Source of the DNA: Cardiobacteriaceae bacterium
GTDB lineage: Bacteria; Pseudomonadota; Gammaproteobacteria; Cardiobacteriales; Cardiobacteriaceae
Reading direction: 5' to 3'
NCBI GenBank assembly: GCA_017484165.1
Contig: JAFUTP010000037.1
Coordinates: 1 to 64,000, forward strand
Length of the DNA: 64,000 nucleotides
The notes under the pieces were generated by a model. It saw nothing but the letters and a program-made list of their open reading frames with translations, did not search any database and was not told the origin of the DNA. Every line of letters begins with the position of its first letter. Position 1 is the stretch's first letter. This document shows, piece by piece, positions 44,619 to 54,300 of this stretch. The translations under genes were made by a program, and so were the position numbers.

Positions 44619-45575
44619 TCAAGTGAATTTTTTATCTTCAATTGCTTGTTTTATCGACTGAAAACTTTCCCAGCGGCTTGCTGTAATTGTGCCGTTTGCA
44701 ATTGCTTGTTTTACTGCGCAATGCGGCTCGGTTTGATGTGTGCAATCGCTAAAACGGCAGTGGGCTATTGCGGCAAAAATATCTGGAAAAACTTTGTGCA
44801 TTGCCTGAATAACTGCATCTTTTTCCGTATTGTCGGGGAAGGAATAGCCGCGCACGCCAGGGGTGTCAATAATCGTGCCGCCTTCTGGGAGATGGTAGCG
44901 GCGGCAATTGGTGGTGGTGTGTTTGCCGAGTTTGGTGGTTGCGCTGATTTCCTGAATTTGAATGGCAAGATTGGGAATAAGTGCAGAAATTAGGCTTGAT
45001 TTGCCAACGCCTGATTGACCGCAAATTAGCGTTTCCTTGTCGCGGCAAAATTCGGAAATATCCTTGATGCCTGCGCCGTTGAGAGTTGAGCAGTGAAAAA
45101 TTGGAAAACTCTGATATACGGATAAATCCAGCATTCCGATATCGGATTTATTAGCCACAATCGCAGCGTGAATGCCTGCAATTTCAGCGGCAATCAAATA
45201 ACGGTCGATTAAATTAAATTGGCAGGCGGGCTCGATGCAAGCGACGATTAGAACCTGTTCGACATTGCTGGCGATAGCTTTATTTTTGCGGGCTTGGCGT
45301 TTGTAGAGCGTATTTTTGGGGCGCGCAGCGATGTGTTCGATGACGGCTTTTTCGCCCTGCATTGCAATTTGCACACGGTCGCCGACGCTAATCTCTCCCA
45401 GATTTTGCCGCCAGTCGCAGGAAATTTGCTGCCAAGCATCACCGCGTGCGACTTCCACCAGCACTTCATAGCCGAAATGAGCAATCACAATCGCTGCAAT
45501 TAAGTCATCTCTTTTGCTTTCGCGGATTTTGTTTTCGACAATTCTTCTTTGCTGCTGTTTAGTTATTTTGGGCAT
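44619..45575 (-). CDS. rsgA: Ribosome small subunit-dependent GTPase A
   Basis: Late 30S maturation GTPase with circularly permuted G motifs: G4 VANKSD precedes G1 ICGQSGVGKSSLI, and G3 IIDTPGVRGYSF follows. An N-terminal OB fold (about 40-110) and a C-terminal zinc site, CRFSDCTHQTEPHCAV, complete the family pattern. 318 residues. Standard. It begins at a minus-strand ATG beyond the mlaA terminator. Confidence 0.96.
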   Translation of the reverse strand: MPKITKQQQRRIVENKIRESKRDDLIAAIVIAHFGYEVLVEVARGDAWQQISCDWRQNLGEISVGDRVQIAMQGEKAVIEHIAARPKNTLYKRQARKNKAIASNVEQVLIVACIEPACQFNLIDRYLIAAEIAGIHAAIVANKSDIGMLDLSVYQSFPIFHCSTLNGAGIKDISEFCRDKETLICGQSGVGKSSLISALIPNLAIQIQEISATTKLGKHTTTNCRRYHLPEGGTIIDTPGVRGYSFPDNTEKDAVIQAMHKVFPDIFAAIAHCRFSDCTHQTEPHCAVKQAIANGTITASRWESFQSIKQAIEDKKFT

Positions 45576-45593
45576 CAGATTTGAGAAAAAAGC

Positions 45594-45610
45594 GAGGGGG
45601 CTAGCCCCTC
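45594..45610 (-). terminator. Terminator of mlaA
   Basis: GAGGGG pairs with CCCCTC across a GCTAG centre; on the minus strand it is followed by GCTTTTTT. It lies 13 bases after the mlaA stop. Confidence 0.8.
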
Positions 45611-45623
45611 ACAAGGTTTGGAG

Positions 45624-46769
45624 TTAGAACAAAAACGGTGCTGGCTCGTTGAAATATGTCGGAGCTGTATTTTCATAGTCCGCTGGCAGAGCATCTAAAT
45701 ATTCAGGCGTAGCAGCTGGAATAGCTTCTTCTATTTGACTATTCGTAACCGAAGGAATATTCGGCGCGGATAGATTATCTGTGTACTTTGGAACTGCTAT
45801 ATATTCAATCGTATCTTCCGCAAGTGGTGTAGTTGCTGGAGTTTGCGTAATTGGAGAATTTACCGTAACGGCGGTAGTAGGAGCGGTAGCGGTAAGCGTT
45901 GAATTAGTATTAGTTGGAGCAGCAGCTGTTTGATTAGCAGGAATTGGAGCGGTAGCTGTCGGACTAGTAGTAGTTGGAGTTGGATTTACCGCATTGTTAT
46001 TAGCCGTAGTAGCAGTTGTATCCGTTGTGGCAGGCGCTGAACTTCCCGCAAAAAGTGCATCAATATCATCAGATTGCATTTGATTTACAGGAGTGCCGAG
46101 TTGTCCCCAACGGTGTTGTAGCCAAGCATCGCGCATTGCAGCGTATTTATCCGTTGTTGCGCCTTCCATTTGTCTCTCGACTGGTAAAAGTGTTGCCCGA
46201 GTATCAACGGTATTGAGAGCGATCAAGGAGTAGCGAGTTGTGTCGTTATCGATGTAGGAAACAGGGTTGAGATAAGCATCGGGAATTTTTCCTGCCGCAT
46301 CACGCACCGTGCTTGGACCAAAAAACGGCAGCATTACGAATGGTCCAGATTGCACTCCGTAACGCGCCAAAGTCGAGCCGAAATCACGGCTGATTTTTTC
46401 GTTACCCATCGGAGTTGCAACATCAATCAAACCGCCGAGACCGATAACCGTATTGTTAATGACCCGTGCTCCGATTTTTGCGGTTGCGGGACCGTCAAGT
46501 TGTAAGGCAGCATTGGTAAATGAACTGACATCACCCAAATTGCCGAAAAAGTTATGAATTCCCGTGCGCATAAATTGCGGTAAAGCGACTTCATAAGCAC
46601 GAGCAACAGGTTTGAATGCGGTTTTATCGACAATTTCATTGAATGCAAAAACTTTGCGGTTAAAACCTTCCAAGGAATCTTTGGTATAGCCCTTTTCATC
46701 GATTGCGCTAGTGCAGGCAGTCAAAATAAAAAAGGCGGTTAGAAGTAAAAAATTGCAAGTTTTTTTCAT
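45624..46769 (-). CDS. mlaA: MlaA (VacJ) lipoprotein with a long Thr/Pro-rich tail
   Basis: Outer-membrane component of the Mla system that extracts mislocalised phospholipid. It has a lipobox signal (FFILTAC, Cys19) and the MlaA core: LEGFNRKVFAFNEIVDK, a ring-forming amphipathic region, GVQSGPFVMLPFFGPSTVRDAAG and LIALNTVDTRA. The core ends near residue 245. A further ~135 residues are Thr/Ala/Pro/Asn-rich (TTATTANNNAVNPTPTTT...) and end in Tyr/Pro/Glu-rich sequence. Normal MlaA is about 230-260 residues, so this tail is unusual and might sit in the periplasm as a flexible linker. No mlaBCDEF genes adjacent. Confidence 0.95.
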   Translation of the reverse strand: MKKTCNFLLLTAFFILTACTSAIDEKGYTKDSLEGFNRKVFAFNEIVDKTAFKPVARAYEVALPQFMRTGIHNFFGNLGDVSSFTNAALQLDGPATAKIGARVINNTVIGLGGLIDVATPMGNEKISRDFGSTLARYGVQSGPFVMLPFFGPSTVRDAAGKIPDAYLNPVSYIDNDTTRYSLIALNTVDTRATLLPVERQMEGATTDKYAAMRDAWLQHRWGQLGTPVNQMQSDDIDALFAGSSAPATTDTTATTANNNAVNPTPTTTSPTATAPIPANQTAAAPTNTNSTLTATAPTTAVTVNSPITQTPATTPLAEDTIEYIAVPKYTDNLSAPNIPSVTNSQIEEAIPAATPEYLDALPADYENTAPTYFNEPAPFLF

Positions 46770-46854
46770 TGAAAATTTCCGTTTAATGCTGATGCAAATT
46801 AATGCTGATGCAAAAAATGCGCGGGATTTTATAAGACCGTTATATAAGACCGTA

Positions 46855-46974
46855 GGGCGTGTCTAAAAATTCGTCATTTTGAGCCGTAGGCGAAAAATCT
46901 CTATCGGCAGATCCTTCGCTGTGCTCAGGATGACGAGAATAAAAATAGAACTAACCATAAATTTAGATGTGCCC
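46855..46974 (+). mobile_element. Miniature palindromic element, copy 2 (forward orientation)
   Basis: GGGCGTGTCTAAAAATTCGTC at the left and AACCATAAATTTAGATGTGCCC at the right; the ends are imperfect inverted repeats. The interior palindrome pairs TCGTCATTTTGAGC with GCTCAGGATGACGA. It ends 5 bases before the perM stop codon. Confidence 0.9.
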
Positions 46975-46979
46975 CGTAT

Positions 46980-48110
46980 TTATTGTTTATTGCGCGGCTT
47001 TTTATTAGCTTTATTAGTTACTTTATTTGCTGATTTAGTTGGCGTTGTTATTTCTTGTTGGTTATAAATATCGCTTGCGAGATACTTATCTTTGAAATAA
47101 AGCAGAAATACATTGATTACCGCAGCGGCAGGAAGTCCGATAAGTATTCCCGTAAAGCCGAAGAGTTGTCCGCCAGCCATTACCGCGAATAAAACCGCAA
47201 CAGGGTGCAAACCAGTTTTGTCGCCGATAAATTTTGGCGTGAGAATGACGGTTTCCATAATTTGTGCAATACCGAAAACTACGACCACTTCAAGCAGATG
47301 CAACCAATCTTGAAATTGCAATAAAGCCATAATTCCTGCTAAACAAATCCCGATAATTAAACCGAGATACGGCACAAAACTCACCATCCCCGCAAACATT
47401 CCGATAGCAATTGCCATATCTAAACCGATAATCGAAAGTCCAACGGAATAAATAATCCCCAGAGCCATCATTACGGAAAACTGCCCGCGCATAAATCCAG
47501 CGAGCACGGTATCGCTTTGAATTGCGAGTGTGCGCACGGTTGCGAGATGTTTTTTCGGGATGAGAGAATTGATTTTGGCAATGAGAATATCCCAGTCGCG
47601 AAGAAGGTAAAAAGTAACCACAGGGATGAGAAAAATATAGAGGGTGAGGGTAAATAAAATATTAAAAGAGCCCTGAATTGAACCGACAAAGAAGCTAGCT
47701 ATTTTTGAGCTATCCCCCAAATTATTTTTCAAAATAGCCTGAATTTTTTCGCTATTTAATTCACCGTTTTCAATGCCGATAAAACGCAGAAGAGTGTCGC
47801 CAGTATGGCTTTTAATCCATTCTAAATATTCGGGCATTTTGAGCATAAGGTTGGAAATTTGCGAGTTAATAGTAGGAATTAAAAACAGCACCACCACCAA
47901 CATCAATATCGTGAAGGATACAAAAACCGTGATAACAGCCCCGTTACGGGAAAAGTTTAATTTTTCTAATTTATCGGCAAGAGGGTCGCCTAAATAAGCG
48001 AGAAATGCTCCGCAGAGAAAGGGGGTTAAAATTGGGCGTAAGAGGTAAAATAAAAAACCGCAAAAGATGAAAAAAAATAGCCAAAAGAAGCGACCAGAAA
48101 ATGAATTCAC
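46980..48110 (-). CDS. perM: AI-2E family transporter, PerM-like
   Basis: 376-residue inner-membrane protein with about eight helices. Features: FLCGAFLAYLGDPLADKLEKL (PerM-type N-terminus), LIPTINSQISNLMLKMPEY, and AIAIGMFAGMVSFVPYLG-type segments. The family exports or imports diverse small molecules; function in most bacteria is unknown. A GTG start at 48108-48110 was chosen because CGGAGG lies 4-5 bases before it and the length then fits; the longer frame to 48317 overlaps the divergent prmB start and begins with unlikely sequence. The Asn/Lys/Thr-rich C-terminal tail (about 25 residues) is poorly conserved. Confidence 0.85.
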   Translation of the reverse strand: MNSFSGRFFWLFFFIFCGFLFYLLRPILTPFLCGAFLAYLGDPLADKLEKLNFSRNGAVITVFVSFTILMLVVVLFLIPTINSQISNLMLKMPEYLEWIKSHTGDTLLRFIGIENGELNSEKIQAILKNNLGDSSKIASFFVGSIQGSFNILFTLTLYIFLIPVVTFYLLRDWDILIAKINSLIPKKHLATVRTLAIQSDTVLAGFMRGQFSVMMALGIIYSVGLSIIGLDMAIAIGMFAGMVSFVPYLGLIIGICLAGIMALLQFQDWLHLLEVVVVFGIAQIMETVILTPKFIGDKTGLHPVAVLFAVMAGGQLFGFTGILIGLPAAAVINVFLLYFKDKYLASDIYNQQEITTPTKSANKVTNKANKKPRNKQ

Positions 48111-48236
48111 AAAACCTCCGAAATATTGGAAATGATTTAATTTTTTTGAAATAAAGATGGTTGGAAAAATATAGAAGAGTGTAAATAATTTATACTTTTT
48201 GAGCATTACCTGCAAATCAAAAATAAGGATAAATAG

Positions 48237-49160
48237 ATGAAAAATCTCACCACGATAATTGACTATATCCGTTATTCCGCTAGTGAAATGTCGCGTGCTG
48301 AACTTTATTACGGACACGGAACCGACAATGCACTTGACGAGGCAGCTTCATTAGTTATTGGGGTATTGCAATTGCCGTTTGGATTAGATATTCATTATTT
48401 GCAAACCAATCTCACCGAGCCTGAAAAATTGCAAATTATCAATTCTTTGCGAGCGCGAATTGATGAACGAGTTCCCGTTCCGTATATCACTCATCGCACA
48501 ATGTATGCAGGCTATGAGTTATACATCGATGAGCGGGCTTTAATTCCTCGCTCTCCGATTGCCGAATTGATTGAAAAAGGACTTTCTCCCTATTGGACAG
48601 GCGATCGCGCCCCAGAGCGGATTTTGGATTTATGCGCAGGAAGCGGTGCAATTGGAATTGTCGCGAAATACCGTTATCCGCAAGCGGAAGTTGTGCTCTC
48701 TGATGACGATAGCGATGCCTTGAAAGTTGCGGAGAAAAATATCGCCAAGTGCGGAATGGAAGGCTACAACATCGACATTTGCCACGGCGATTTGTTCGAA
48801 CATTTGGAAGGTAAATTCGATTGGATTTTGTGCAATCCGCCCTATGTTGAAGCGGCTGAAATGTCGTCGATTGTTGAAGAATTTCGCCACGAACCGCGCC
48901 ACGCTTTGGTTTCTGGCGAAGACGGTTTGGATTTAGTCCGTCGGATTTTGCTCGAAGCTTGCGATTATTTAACCGATGACGGTTTATTAGTAGTTGAAGT
49001 CGGAGCAAATTGGGTGAATTTAGAAAATGCCTATCCTGAAATTGGTTTTGAATGGGCAGAATTAGAACACGGCGGTGAAGGAATATTTGTCGTCAGTTGC
49101 GACGAACTCAAAGCTTGGCGCGAAAGCGGATTATTAAACGCGGTGCTGCCCGTAAGTTGA
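48237..49160 (+). CDS. prmB: Ribosomal protein L3 glutamine methyltransferase
   Basis: N5-methylates a glutamine of ribosomal protein L3. 307 residues. The SAM motif ILDLCAGSGAIGI (about 126-138) and catalytic NPPYVEAAEM are present. The insertion SSIVEEFRHEPRHALVSGEDGLDLVRR is typical of PrmB and distinguishes it from PrmC. AAGGA precedes the ATG. Ends at a strong terminator. Confidence 0.94.
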   Translation: MKNLTTIIDYIRYSASEMSRAELYYGHGTDNALDEAASLVIGVLQLPFGLDIHYLQTNLTEPEKLQIINSLRARIDERVPVPYITHRTMYAGYELYIDERALIPRSPIAELIEKGLSPYWTGDRAPERILDLCAGSGAIGIVAKYRYPQAEVVLSDDDSDALKVAEKNIAKCGMEGYNIDICHGDLFEHLEGKFDWILCNPPYVEAAEMSSIVEEFRHEPRHALVSGEDGLDLVRRILLEACDYLTDDGLLVVEVGANWVNLENAYPEIGFEWAELEHGGEGIFVVSCDELKAWRESGLLNAVLPVS

Positions 49161-49180
49161 GTGAAATTATTTTTTTGCAC

Positions 49181-49211
49181 AAAAAAGCACGATTTGGGTC
49201 GTGCTTTTTTT
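49181..49211 (+). terminator. Rho-independent terminator of prmB
   Basis: AAAAAAGCACGA pairs with TCGTGCTTTTTT around TTTGGG. Strong, with T-run, 20 bases after the stop. Confidence 0.95.
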
Positions 49212-49232
49212 GTGTTGTTTAGGGAGTAAAAA

Positions 49233-50321
49233 ATGCAGATTTATCTCGTCGGCGGTGCGGTGCGCGACAAATTGCTCGGTGTGAAAGTCAAAGACCGTGA
49301 TTTTGTTGTTGTCGGTGCAACGGTAGAAGAAATGCTCAACAGCGGATTTATGCAGGTTGGGCGCGATTTTCCCGTATTTTTACACCCCGAGACGAAGGAA
49401 GAATATGCACTTGCCAGACAGGAACGCAAACAAGGCAAGGGACATTGCGGATTTAGTTTTGAGTTTTCCGCTAATACAACTCTGGAAGAAGATTTAATCC
49501 GCCGCGATTTGACGATAAACGCAATTGCCGAAGATGAGAGCGGCAATCTCATTGACCCTTACGGCGGTGTGGAAGATTTACAAAACCGCGTGTTGCGCCA
49601 TATTTCTCACGCTTTTGCCGAAGATCCGCTTCGAGTTTTGCGCTTGATGCGTTTTTGGGCGCGTTTTTTTTCTTGTGGATTTTCGATTGCGCCTGAAACG
49701 ATGCAGCTTTGCCGTGAAATTGTCGCAAGCGGTGAAATCAAGGAATTAACTCGCGAGCGAATTTGGAATGAAACCGCAAGAGCACTAGTAACCGACGCGC
49801 CAGAGAAATATTTCGAAGGATTAAATGCCGTTGGAGCTTTGTTCGTCATTCTTCCCGAAAGCTCTAATTTCAATCTGGATGCGATGAATTTGCGCCTTGC
49901 GCATTACAGAAAAAATACTTCCGATGCCCATTGGCGGCTAGCTATTTGGCAGTGGCAGGAAGATGGTGTATTTGACAGTTTGCAGCGAAATTTGAACCTG
50001 CCGAATTTGTTTGTGCAGGCTATTTCTCGCCTGAATTTTGCAGGGCAATCTTTGCAAAATTGGCGAAATATCAGTGCGCGAGAAAAATTCAGCGTTTTGC
50101 AAAAGCTTGGAAGTTTCAAAAAAGATACGGCGGTATTTGAAATTTTGCGCTTGCTTGATATTGATGAAAAAATCCACGAACAAATCCGCACAGAAATTCA
50201 GGCAGCAACCGCAATTCGCGCTAATAATCCAGAATTTAGTAAGTATCAGGGAGCAGAACTTGGCGAACAAATCCGTCAAGCGCAAATTACTGCGATTGAG
50301 AATCTGGCTGTAAGTGCTTGA
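49233..50321 (+). CDS. cca: CCA-adding tRNA nucleotidyltransferase
   Basis: Adds CCA to tRNA 3' ends. Class II nucleotidyltransferase: [25 protein letters not shown] carries GG and DxD, followed by [23 protein letters not shown] and [11 protein letters not shown]. 362 residues, shorter than the 412-residue E. coli protein; the HD phosphohydrolase domain is not evident, so this should be the shorter class of bacterial enzyme. GGGAG precedes the ATG. Confidence 0.93.
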   Translation: MQIYLVGGAVRDKLLGVKVKDRDFVVVGATVEEMLNSGFMQVGRDFPVFLHPETKEEYALARQERKQGKGHCGFSFEFSANTTLEEDLIRRDLTINAIAEDESGNLIDPYGGVEDLQNRVLRHISHAFAEDPLRVLRLMRFWARFFSCGFSIAPETMQLCREIVASGEIKELTRERIWNETARALVTDAPEKYFEGLNAVGALFVILPESSNFNLDAMNLRLAHYRKNTSDAHWRLAIWQWQEDGVFDSLQRNLNLPNLFVQAISRLNFAGQSLQNWRNISAREKFSVLQKLGSFKKDTAVFEILRLLDIDEKIHEQIRTEIQAATAIRANNPEFSKYQGAELGEQIRQAQITAIENLAVSA

Positions 50322-50383
50322 TAAATAAGAAATATGGCGGAATATCGGCAGCAATAAAAAGATGAAATAAATGGAAGAAATGC

Positions 50384-51004
50384 GTGAAATTCTTTTTCAA
50401 AAAAATTTTGCCCAAGCCAGACAAAGTTTTTAGCTCTAAAACACTCAAAAATATCCTGAAAAAAATTGACCGTTCCCAGATTTGGCAAGTCAACTGTTAT
50501 ACCGTGTCAATGGCGACTGCCTGCGGTTTGTTTTTCGGAGCATTGCCGATGGTGGGGCAAATTCCCTGTGCAGTTTTTGCAGCGGGAGTTTTGCGGGCAA
50601 ATGTGTTGCTGGCAGCCTTATTCACTCTTTGGTCAAATCCATTTACCTTTCCGATAGTTTTTTATATGAATTACCGCGTCGGACAATGGTTTTTCGATAA
50701 ATTGTTTTTTCTGCCGCTCTTCAATGTTGATTTTTCCAGCCAAAATTTGCTGGAAATGAAAGGCTCGATTTTGTTCCCGCTGTTTGCTGGTTCAATTTTT
50801 GTCGGTATTGTGGTTGCTGTTTTGGGATATTTGCTAATCAATCTTCTGTGGCGATTTTCCCTGTGGCGATACCTACAAAAACGCCGTGCGAAATATCCAA
50901 AATTGCTGGCATTTCAAGGAAAGAACCGAAAGAATGCAGTTAATTCGCAAAAACAAATGTCGCTTTTTGCTGATGCAGAACATGGGAAATGTGAGAAGAA
51001 ATAA
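50384..51004 (+). CDS. DUF2062 family membrane protein
   Basis: 206 residues with the DUF2062 pattern: IDRSQIWQVNCYTVSMATA and FFGALPMVGQIPCAVFAAG at the N-terminal helices, then LFTLWSNPFTFPIVFYMNYRVG. Three or four transmembrane helices and a basic C-terminal tail. The family has no settled function. GTG start (50384-50386) preceded by GGAAG. It is followed 6 bases after the stop by element copy 3. Confidence 0.85.
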   Translation: MKFFFKKILPKPDKVFSSKTLKNILKKIDRSQIWQVNCYTVSMATACGLFFGALPMVGQIPCAVFAAGVLRANVLLAALFTLWSNPFTFPIVFYMNYRVGQWFFDKLFFLPLFNVDFSSQNLLEMKGSILFPLFAGSIFVGIVVAVLGYLLINLLWRFSLWRYLQKRRAKYPKLLAFQGKNRKNAVNSQKQMSLFADAEHGKCEKK

Positions 51005-51010
51005 TCTAAA

Positions 51011-51129
51011 GGGCGTGTCTAAAAATTCGTCATTTTGAGCCGTAGGCGAAAAATCTCTCGGCAGATCCTTCGCTGCGTTCAGGATGACGAAGATAAAAAA
51101 TAGAACTAACCATAAATTTAGATGCGCCC
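51011..51129 (+). mobile_element. Miniature palindromic element, copy 3 (forward orientation)
   Basis: GGGCGTGTCTAAAAATTCGTC to TAAATTTAGATGCGCCC. TA at 51007-51008 and TA at 51130-51131 flank it, as in copy 1. It sits 6 bases after the DUF2062 stop and upstream of pilY1. Bases 51130-51300 hold the AT-rich pilY1 leader with no further gene. Confidence 0.9.
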
Positions 51130-51300
51130 TAAAAGCAGATGAGAGCTGATGTTCAAGCGATGTTTCTGTAAAAAAACAAACAAAACTTAATAGTTAATAC
51201 ATTCAGAAAATAATGATTTAAGGTTTAGTTAAGCCAGACGGCTTTACCAAATTTTGCAAATATTTGCAACACATACATAAAACTTTTGGAGACTAAACCT

Positions 51301-54300
51301 ATGCTTAATAAATTTAATCCTGCTGCCATCACGCTTGCAATTAGCATGGCTGTTGCAGCCGCGCAGTTAGTTTTTGCTGGTGATGGTGATAGTAACAACA
51401 ACCTGAATCTAAATAGTGACGACCAGCAAGTAGACGATTCAAATTCATCATCTGGAAACTCTGGTAAGTGCGAAAATCAAGATCCTGACAGTGCCACCGT
51501 TTCTGATTGTGAAAAGCCTGACACTGGTATTTCAAATTCTGCCGCACAAAACGAGGAAAAATCTCCGTTTTCGGTAATTCCTGCTTATTTAGATGTTGAA
51601 CAATCCGCATCAATTTCATATCCAACCGTTCGTCCGCGGGTGATGCTTTTAATTGATAACTCTGGTTCGATGAGTTTTTATCCCGATGGGACTAACTATG
51701 AAGAAGGCTCACCAGAAGATTGTCGTGCTTGGTCTTATGGCAGTGCAAGAGCGGGGGATCCTGCTTGTGCCCCTACTCGAATTGGGATTTTGTATTCCGT
51801 GCTCAATGAGTTGATTGGAAATGGTGCTGAATACAACAAGAAAATCAAATTCAATTACCTACCGATTTGGCCAAAAGAAGGTGGCGCGCCTGATGGTTCT
51901 GATAACACCATCAACAGCAAAGCGGTTCTTCCAGATTTTGTTGATGGCGCGAGTTTTATGAATGAGTTTGCTAATTTATATGTTTCAGGCTCTACACCAA
52001 CGACTGCGGCTTATGTTTCTGCGGCAGATGAAATGTTCAACAGCATCAAATACGCCTGCCAGAAGAACTACATCATCGTGCTTTCTGACGGTGAAACAAA
52101 TAACGATGGTCAGGGACAAGATGCTTCGGATGGTAATCGCGTTGAACAAACCACTAATCGTTCTGTTGCTTCACCGCTTAGAGCTGTGCTTGGTGATAAC
52201 TGGATTGCACCGAATGATGGTGCTTATCACTACCGCTGGGATAGCGGCTACAACCCTAGCAATTCTCAATTCGAAATTTATAAAGGAAAGAGATACGACG
52301 GCTCGGGACACGGTATTGCTTATTTCTCACGGCAACTGTTCGGTGGCGGTGAAGCGGATCTCAAAGCCGATACCGAAACCGATATAGAAGGAAATCCATT
52401 TGAAGGCAAGCAAAATATTCAAACTTATGCGATTGGTTTTGGTGCAGATGTTGGTGCCGATGGATCATCATCAGGACAATTGGCTTGGCAATATTTGCAG
52501 CAAGCTGGTCGTGTAGGTCTTGCAAATAATGATCCAAATAAAAGTGGTGCATTCATCGCAACTGAAAAAGAAACATTGAAAGATGCTTTTTCGAAAATAT
52601 TCTCTGCGGCGGTAGAGGATATGGAGCTGACAATGGGGACCGACATCATTCAAACTTCCGTTGCTGCTCCTGTGAATGTATCGGCTGGAAATTTGCAAAC
52701 TGGTTCTGATGCCGACGAAACTTATAAGACTTGGGTTGCGGCATTAGATGTTCGCACGGGTAACTGGTCATCAACTTTATCTTTCTCGAAATTTGATAGC
52801 AAAAAATTGGAAGAAGAAAAAGACGGCAAAACTTATCACCCGAAATATGAATCCGAGCGCACCATCATTATTCCAAGCACTGGCGGCTTTGAAAAACTAA
52901 CCGATAGCTCAACTCACGCGGCTTTGTTCGGATATGAAGACTACCAGGAAGAATATGCCAAAGCTTTCTTCCCATGGCTTTCTCGCAAAGGCGGTGCAAG
53001 TCTCACAGCGGATCAGGATATTGAAAAAGCGATTGAAGGTTTGAGTCCGAGAAAAATTGCGAAATACCGCGACCGTATCAAAGGTTCTTCTGCAAAAGAC
53101 GAAGTGAAAGATGATGCCACTAGCACTTCACCAACTGTTTCTATGGGTGGAGATGACGAAAAAGCGAAAATGCAGCGGATGATGGGGGATGTGATTGATT
53201 CCAGCCCGATTGCGATTCAAGACACCACCGTTGATTTGAACGATCCAGAATTTTCAGGCAATAAAAAAGATGAACTCATCGACCGTGCTCGTTATTTGAT
53301 TATGGGTAGCAACGACGGAATGCTCTACATCTTCCAACGGGCAGAAAAAGATGCTGCAACTCAAACTGACAAATTTGCTCCGTATAAATTCGTGCTGAAC
53401 TACCTTCCTGTTGATATGCCGCGTGAGAAGGATTACACGCTAGGCAAAATTTTGCCGACTACGGCGGAAACTGGTTACGGTAAGGAATACAAAAAAATCA
53501 AGACAGAAACTACCGATACAGTTAATGCTGGCACGGGACAAAACGAACAAAATACGACGGTAGAAGCAACGGGCGGACTGCCACATATTTATGGGGTTAA
53601 TGGCGGTCTTGCTTACACCACAACTGCAACGCTGCCAGGTCGCTTCCAAGAAACCTTATTGCTTGCCAATATGGGGCAGGGCGGACGCGGAGCTTTCGCG
53701 CTGAAAATTGGCGGTAACGATGCAACTTCGGCGACGAAAAAAGCTGTCGGTATCGATGCTGGCAATTACACCGCCAATGTTCCGATGTATCAAATCAAAA
53801 ACGGTGATGCTGGCGTAAAAATTGGTTATACCGTTGGTATTCCAGTGTTTGCTCAACTTGCATATAAATGGGCAACTCCTGCATCCGCAATTGTTAATCC
53901 GAACGACGAAGCAAATAAAGATGCCGATAAAACGCGCCCTAGCACGAAATGTTCAGGTGAGGAATATGACACCGATTTAACTCGTGCGGTTGCTTGTGCG
54001 AACCAAAATGTGCGTTTAGTTGGTTTTGTTGCAAATGGTTATCCAACTGCTGGTAACGAAAATCACGATGCTGCACCGACTTTGTATGTTTTCGAAGCTT
54101 TGGGATATGAAATCGGTAACGCTAAAACGGGCGAAGATGCGGATAAAAACGCAATATCGCTTGCGAAGAAAACTGGTGATGCAGCTGGTAAATTGATTAG
54201 AGCGGTGCAAATTGGCGATGCAACTGCGGGACGCGATGGGGTTATGGCTTTGGCATCACCAACTCCGCTTGATTCTGACGGCGACGGTATCGTTGATGTG

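Noticed and set aside
47000-48317. Longer PerM start at 48317
   Set aside because: It would overlap the divergent prmB start, has an implausible N-terminus, and the GTG at 48110 has a GGAGG ribosome site.
48487-49008. 173-residue minus-strand frame in prmB
   Set aside because: Arg/Leu-rich shadow of prmB with no ribosome site.
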